64,000 nucleotides of DNA from Diadema setosum (lineage: Eukaryota; Echinodermata; Echinoidea; Diadematoida; Diadematidae), in contig CM067069.1 of assembly GCA_033980235.1 (NCBI GenBank), positions 889,501 through 953,500 of the forward strand. The letters run 5' to 3'. Shown here piece after piece: positions 60,113 to 64,000 of this stretch. Position 1 is the first letter of the stretch. Each line of letters opens with the position of its first letter. Below the pieces are notes generated by a model. It had not been told where the DNA came from. It saw nothing but the letters and a program-made list of their open reading frames with translations, and did not search any database. The position numbers and the translations under genes were made by a program.

Positions 60113-61400
60113 ACGTATCGTTTGTCATTTAAAAAAAGAGAGAAAAAAAAAACCCTACTATTCCTGCATTGCATCGCTCGTCCTAGAATATTGTAGCATA
60201 TTAGCACGATAGGTTAGATTTCATTTCAGATTTGCTCGTAACAGAATACGGTTCCGTATTCCACAATTTAAGCTTCCACGATTGAAATCCAACTACATGT
60301 AGCTCCTGCATTTATTGTTGGTACATGTGCCAGAAATTTTTTTCCTCGAGATCAGCATGTACAGGAACACCGCTCACGTGTGTAGTATTTTATACACTAG
60401 CATGCACAAGTTTGATGAGAATCAGACATGATACAATTCAGTCTCTCCTTGTTTTACAACATGTGAAGCATTCAATCGATCACACACTCGGTAAAAATTT
60501 ATGAAATTACGTAAATGACAGTTACGACCAATACGCCGAAGGTAGTCTGAAGACTTTTCTGGTCTTCCTATCTCTGCATCATTCCCTTTTACAGTGCCGT
60601 CCACAACATTGCAATGCGAAGGAAATGCTGCGAGCTTTTCACCAAACAGAAAGTGTGACATACCATACAATGCAGAATGCGTTTCTTAGAGAAAGTTGAA
60701 AACATTGGGTCATAAATTATGGCTTCTCGAAGACTCATCAGTATTCTAGTGATTGGGAACGTGGCAAATGCATTTCTTTTTCTTTCTTTTTTTTTTATAA
60801 TAAAAGTCCAATTTTTCCCAACTCGTACAAACCTGCACATACATGGATATGTTTACCTGATATACCTATCTGTGCATGATTGTCAAGCATATATCAGAAG
60901 CTTTTGCAGCACAGAAGGTAGGCCTACATAGAATTTGCGCTTTATAGATTGGTACAGTGTATAGTGTATATAATATATTGTTCACGGCCGGCGCCACGTT
61001 TTTAAAATGGGGGGGGGGGGGGGGGGGGACAGCTTATCAAAAATCCTGGTCACTTCATGTACTGAACACTCGGAGCTAAAAATTTCTAAATGCTTTGCTT
61101 CTTCAAGCAGTTTTGACTGTCTCTTAAGTTCTGCAAAATATCTTCTTTCTTTTTTTTTTTTTTAAATGAAACCATGAACATTACTTATCGCCTGCCAGGC
61201 AGAAGGGTCCTATAATACCTTTTGGTTTGTGACACAATTCGGTAGAGTTTTGAAAGCTCCTTCATATAATAAAAACAACCGTTTTTCTGTGTATGCGAGT
61301 TTTTTTTGTTTTTTTTTTCGAACCCAGAATCCTTACAGGGCATTTGTTGAACTCAGGGAAGTGCCGAATAAGCACGGACTACGCAGTTATCACGTGCTCA
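58641..61400. other. Intergenic, simple repeats, no gene recognised
   Basis: Holds a poly-C tract near 59090-59113, a second isolated AATAAA at 59776-59781, (CA)n tracts near 59975-60015 and 60084-60107, and a poly-G run near 61010-61028. I find no protein family in any frame. Confidence 0.5.
59975..60107 (+). repeat. Two (CA)n microsatellites
   Basis: CA/AC runs at about 59978-60019 and 60081-60108, separated by about 60 unique bases. Confidence 0.93.
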
Positions 61401-61404
61401 ACTT

Positions 61405-61620
61405 TGAATTGAATTGAATTGAATTGAAATTGAATTGAATTGAAATGGTGTTTTATTAATCAATATCTTTCGCAGCCCGGAGGCTGAATTACAGACATTG
61501 TTAACAATGGCCATGTATACATTAAAAATACTCACAAAATACAATGTAGCGATGAAAAAAAAAAATACATTAAAATAACAAAGGGTCAATCTTATTCATC
61601 AGAACCATTGCACAATTAGA
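61405..61620 (-). mobile_element. LINE 3'-end remnant, minus orientation
   Basis: A tail of GAATT/TTGAA units at 61405-61446 is followed, read in reverse, by ATTAATAAAACACCATTTC and AATGTCTGTAATTCAGCC. The latter motif recurs next to the tail of the remnant at 62342-62690. No coding part is preserved. Confidence 0.6.
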
Positions 61621-61914
61621 TTAACCTATAATACAAAACAAATTCAGATATTACAGATACAATATATTACTATTCTCAATAATTATAAAAAAATGAGTTT
61701 ATATTAATTATATATACCGGTCATTTATACTTATTAATTAATACAGATGTTGTGTTGTCATACGGCTCAAATCAACACATTTTACACAACAAAAATAATC
61801 AGTTTATCAAAAATGATCAAAGATAGTCAAATAAACAAAAATAATCAGATAATCATAAGGCTCAAATCAACACATTTTACACAACAAAGATAATCAGTTT
61901 GATTTAAAAAGAAA

Positions 61915-62165
61915 ACACGCACGTTCTACGTGCGCCGTCCGTCGAGCAAGTGACGGTGGGAAAATTTTAAAAGACGCACGGAATTAGTGCGCTGTACGCA
62001 CGTTTACTGTAGAGGACACGTACGTTGCCCGTACTTAGGGTGAATCCGTAGCCCGAACGCAGCGAAGGTTCCTCGTGTCCTAAAAGTGCCGGCGTGTCTG
62101 CGTTCTCCAAAATCCGTACAGAGGCGATATTTATACTAGTACTACGTACGGATCCCCCAATTTTG
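61915..62165. other. CpG-rich block
   Basis: CG dinucleotides are dense here (ACGTGCGCCGTCCGTCG, GTACGCACG, ACGTACG) against an AT-rich surround. It could be an unmethylated promoter segment or part of a dispersed repeat; I recognise neither a gene nor a family. Confidence 0.5.
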
Positions 62166-62341
62166 CCCACGTTCTTTCAAGTAGACAGCACACACTTGCA
62201 AGTATAGCGAGTTGTGACCACGGCTTCTATGATACGAGTACAACATGGTTGCGTGTTACTGATTTTTTTTAATTAATCCCCATTACGTTGTACAAATTAG
62301 CCGTCATTATGTCTTTGACTTGAAATATACTAATTTGGGAA

Positions 62342-62596
62342 ATGCTACACATTTTTATTGACAATCCATTGCGTCTGATACATCCACTTATTCATTCTCA
62401 TCCCATTAGAATGAATTGTATAAATATTCCACAAACTGTCATGATTCTCCGTGAACAGACAGATATATATTTATTCTATGTATCTTTATTGTTTTGTACA
62501 CATTACAATGTATTCAAATTGGTTTTATGTAAAAATGTCTGCAATTCATCCTGCGGGCTGGCATGGATTTTTTTTTTAAATCAAATACTTTTCAGT

Positions 62597-62674
<78 letters not shown>

Positions 62675-62690
62675 GTCAATCAATCAATAT
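62342..62690 (+). mobile_element. LINE 3'-end remnant with (TCAA)n tail
   Basis: AATGTCTGCAATTCATCC at about 62534 is related to the motif in the remnant at 61405-61620, and a (CAAT)n tail of roughly 90 bases follows at 62598-62688. Short frames with repeated Asn-Gln-Ser-Ile are translations of the tail. Confidence 0.6.
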
Positions 62691-64000
62691 ATTGTTTTTT
62701 TTCTCTCTCTCTCATGGATTGAAAAAAAAAAACCCGAATGTGATTAAAACCATACTTTGTGCAGACTTTGACCAAGATCTTTGATTTGAAAGAAGCAGCT
62801 AAAAGAAAAACAAACAACTATCGTAATAGACTCAAAGCAGGCCTATATACGGTGCACACAAACAAGAAGCGATTTCTCTTTGATTCCAGCAGTGAAACGT
62901 ACTGATTCAAGATGACTGCGTCGGCAAGTCCCAGCATCAATCGCCTCACATAAGGAATCTTGATGACGCACAAGGGAACACTCTATGGCTGCTTCGCAGT
63001 GCTCAATATGGCGCTGCTGGTTATCAAAACAAGGGCACAATTTTCTTGATATCGATAAGTCGTCGTCATTGTTATTAAGATTATTGTTATCAATAATGAA
63101 ATGTAATTATCAGGAAACAAATCTTAAGCGCTATCTTCCGCTTAATGTGTCCAATACTTCGGCCAAGGAAAGAACAGAAGGAATGTCAAATAAAGATTTG
63201 ACATACTGTATAATTCAGATAATGGGTGCAATGGGCCCGCAGTGAGAGAAATGCATCCTGTATTGTTTGCATCAGAGTATAGGCGAAAAAAAAACTTTGG
63301 CTATCCTAAGAATGATTATTTTCTGGACCGTATTGAGGCCGACATTGCCCGAAATTCGATCAGTCATTGTTTTCATTCCTCTCGGTATCAGACCCAGAGG
63401 TTCGATAACAATTTTTTGGACTCGACATCCTACTACTTCCATTTCTGTGGATTCTTGCCCTTCTAGAGCTTTCCCATATAGCTTCCGCAGATGTATGGTA
63501 TCTCATGATGCAAACATGCCGATGTAACATTAGTCGAGTAGAATTTTTATAGACCTGGAAAAGTTTTTAAGTACAAGGTTTTTTTGTTGATTCGTGTTCT
63601 AGAAGGGTATTGGAGTAAATTCAGCTTGGTTGCCACCTGGGCAACCTTGGGCAACTTTTTTTATTAGCCTAATTAGCATAATTACGTAATTACCATATAT
63701 GAAATATGTAATATATTACTAATTTTGATACAAGGAACCAGAAAGCATGAGAAATGAAACTTTTTGGGGGTTTTCTATATCGAGGAATCCATTCATAACA
63801 TTAATTTTCAATTTCAAATGATGTAAGTGTCTTAAATACCATAATTAGCATAATGAGCGTATTTGCATACGTATAATAGTGAAGTATATGGTAATATATA
63901 CCATGGATATGACCTGAAGGCTGAAAATGCTGTTAAGCTGTTTAGTTGTTATTATTTCACTGCTGAAAGCCCGAAAACACAGGTATAATACAATTATTCC
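62691..64000. other. Right flank, no gene recognised
   Basis: Short frames exist but none shows a family motif, a signal peptide or splice-supported extension. No repeats of note beyond short AT-rich runs. Confidence 0.45.

Noticed and set aside
62342..62784. Frames with repeated Asn-Gln-Ser-Ile
   Set aside because: Translation of the (CAAT)n tail of a LINE remnant, not a protein repeat.
62843..63527. Short frames on both strands at the right edge
   Set aside because: None carries a recognisable domain or signal; they overlap each other and lack splice context.

Overview
This is a stretch of animal nuclear genome dominated by one large multi-exon gene on the + strand. Around and inside it lies a dense population of transposable elements. 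The organism looks like a marine invertebrate deuterostome, most likely an echinoderm. The reasons are a laminin gene with 0.5-3.7 kb introns, an AT-rich background, many short inverted-repeat elements with TTAA or TA targets, and dispersed elements with a palindromic CCTCCGCC head that I associate with echinoderm-type genomes. This assignment is inference; nothing here names the species.

Layout. Positions 1-460 hold nothing recognisable. About 463-4509 is a nearly full-length non-LTR retrotransposon with an endonuclease and a reverse transcriptase, broken by one frameshift. It ends in a 3' hairpin and a (TGAAA)n tail. Positions 4510-7480 hold simple repeats, a perfect 37-bp-arm palindrome and a TTAA-type MITE that carries a second, GC-rich element inside it. 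The laminin gene runs from an exon acceptor at 7482 (start codon 7545) to a stop at 55874-55876, with tandem AATAAA signals at 58628-58639 as a candidate 3' end. Positions 58.7-64 kb hold microsatellites, two LINE 3'-end remnants and a CpG-rich block, with no gene I can support.

The laminin gene. I resolved 33 coding exons whose splice sites and phases agree at every junction, giving 2,088 residues. Domain order is signal peptide, LN, four to five LE repeats, laminin IV type B, four LE repeats, laminin IV type A splitting an LE repeat, six LE repeats, then a roughly 597-residue coiled coil. In known chains type B belongs to beta chains and type A to gamma and alpha chains, so this one reads as beta-like in its N-terminal half and gamma-like in its C-terminal half. 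The gamma-like half keeps the gamma LE count but lacks the nidogen-binding motif. The coiled coil lacks the Cys-rich beta insertion. The last residues nevertheless end in a Cys near the C-terminus. This hybrid chain is the most interesting item in the window.

The introns carry several further features. Two copies of a 1.03-1.05 kb foldback element with TTAA target duplications are present, one of them dated by a related empty site elsewhere in the same gene. Several MITE families end in TTAA-AGG. A 90-bp inverted-repeat family occurs four times. Helitron/Helentron-like non-autonomous elements also occur, two of which carry repeated transcription-factor-like motifs: AGGTCA half-site arrays in one and perfect RFX X-box palindromes in the other.
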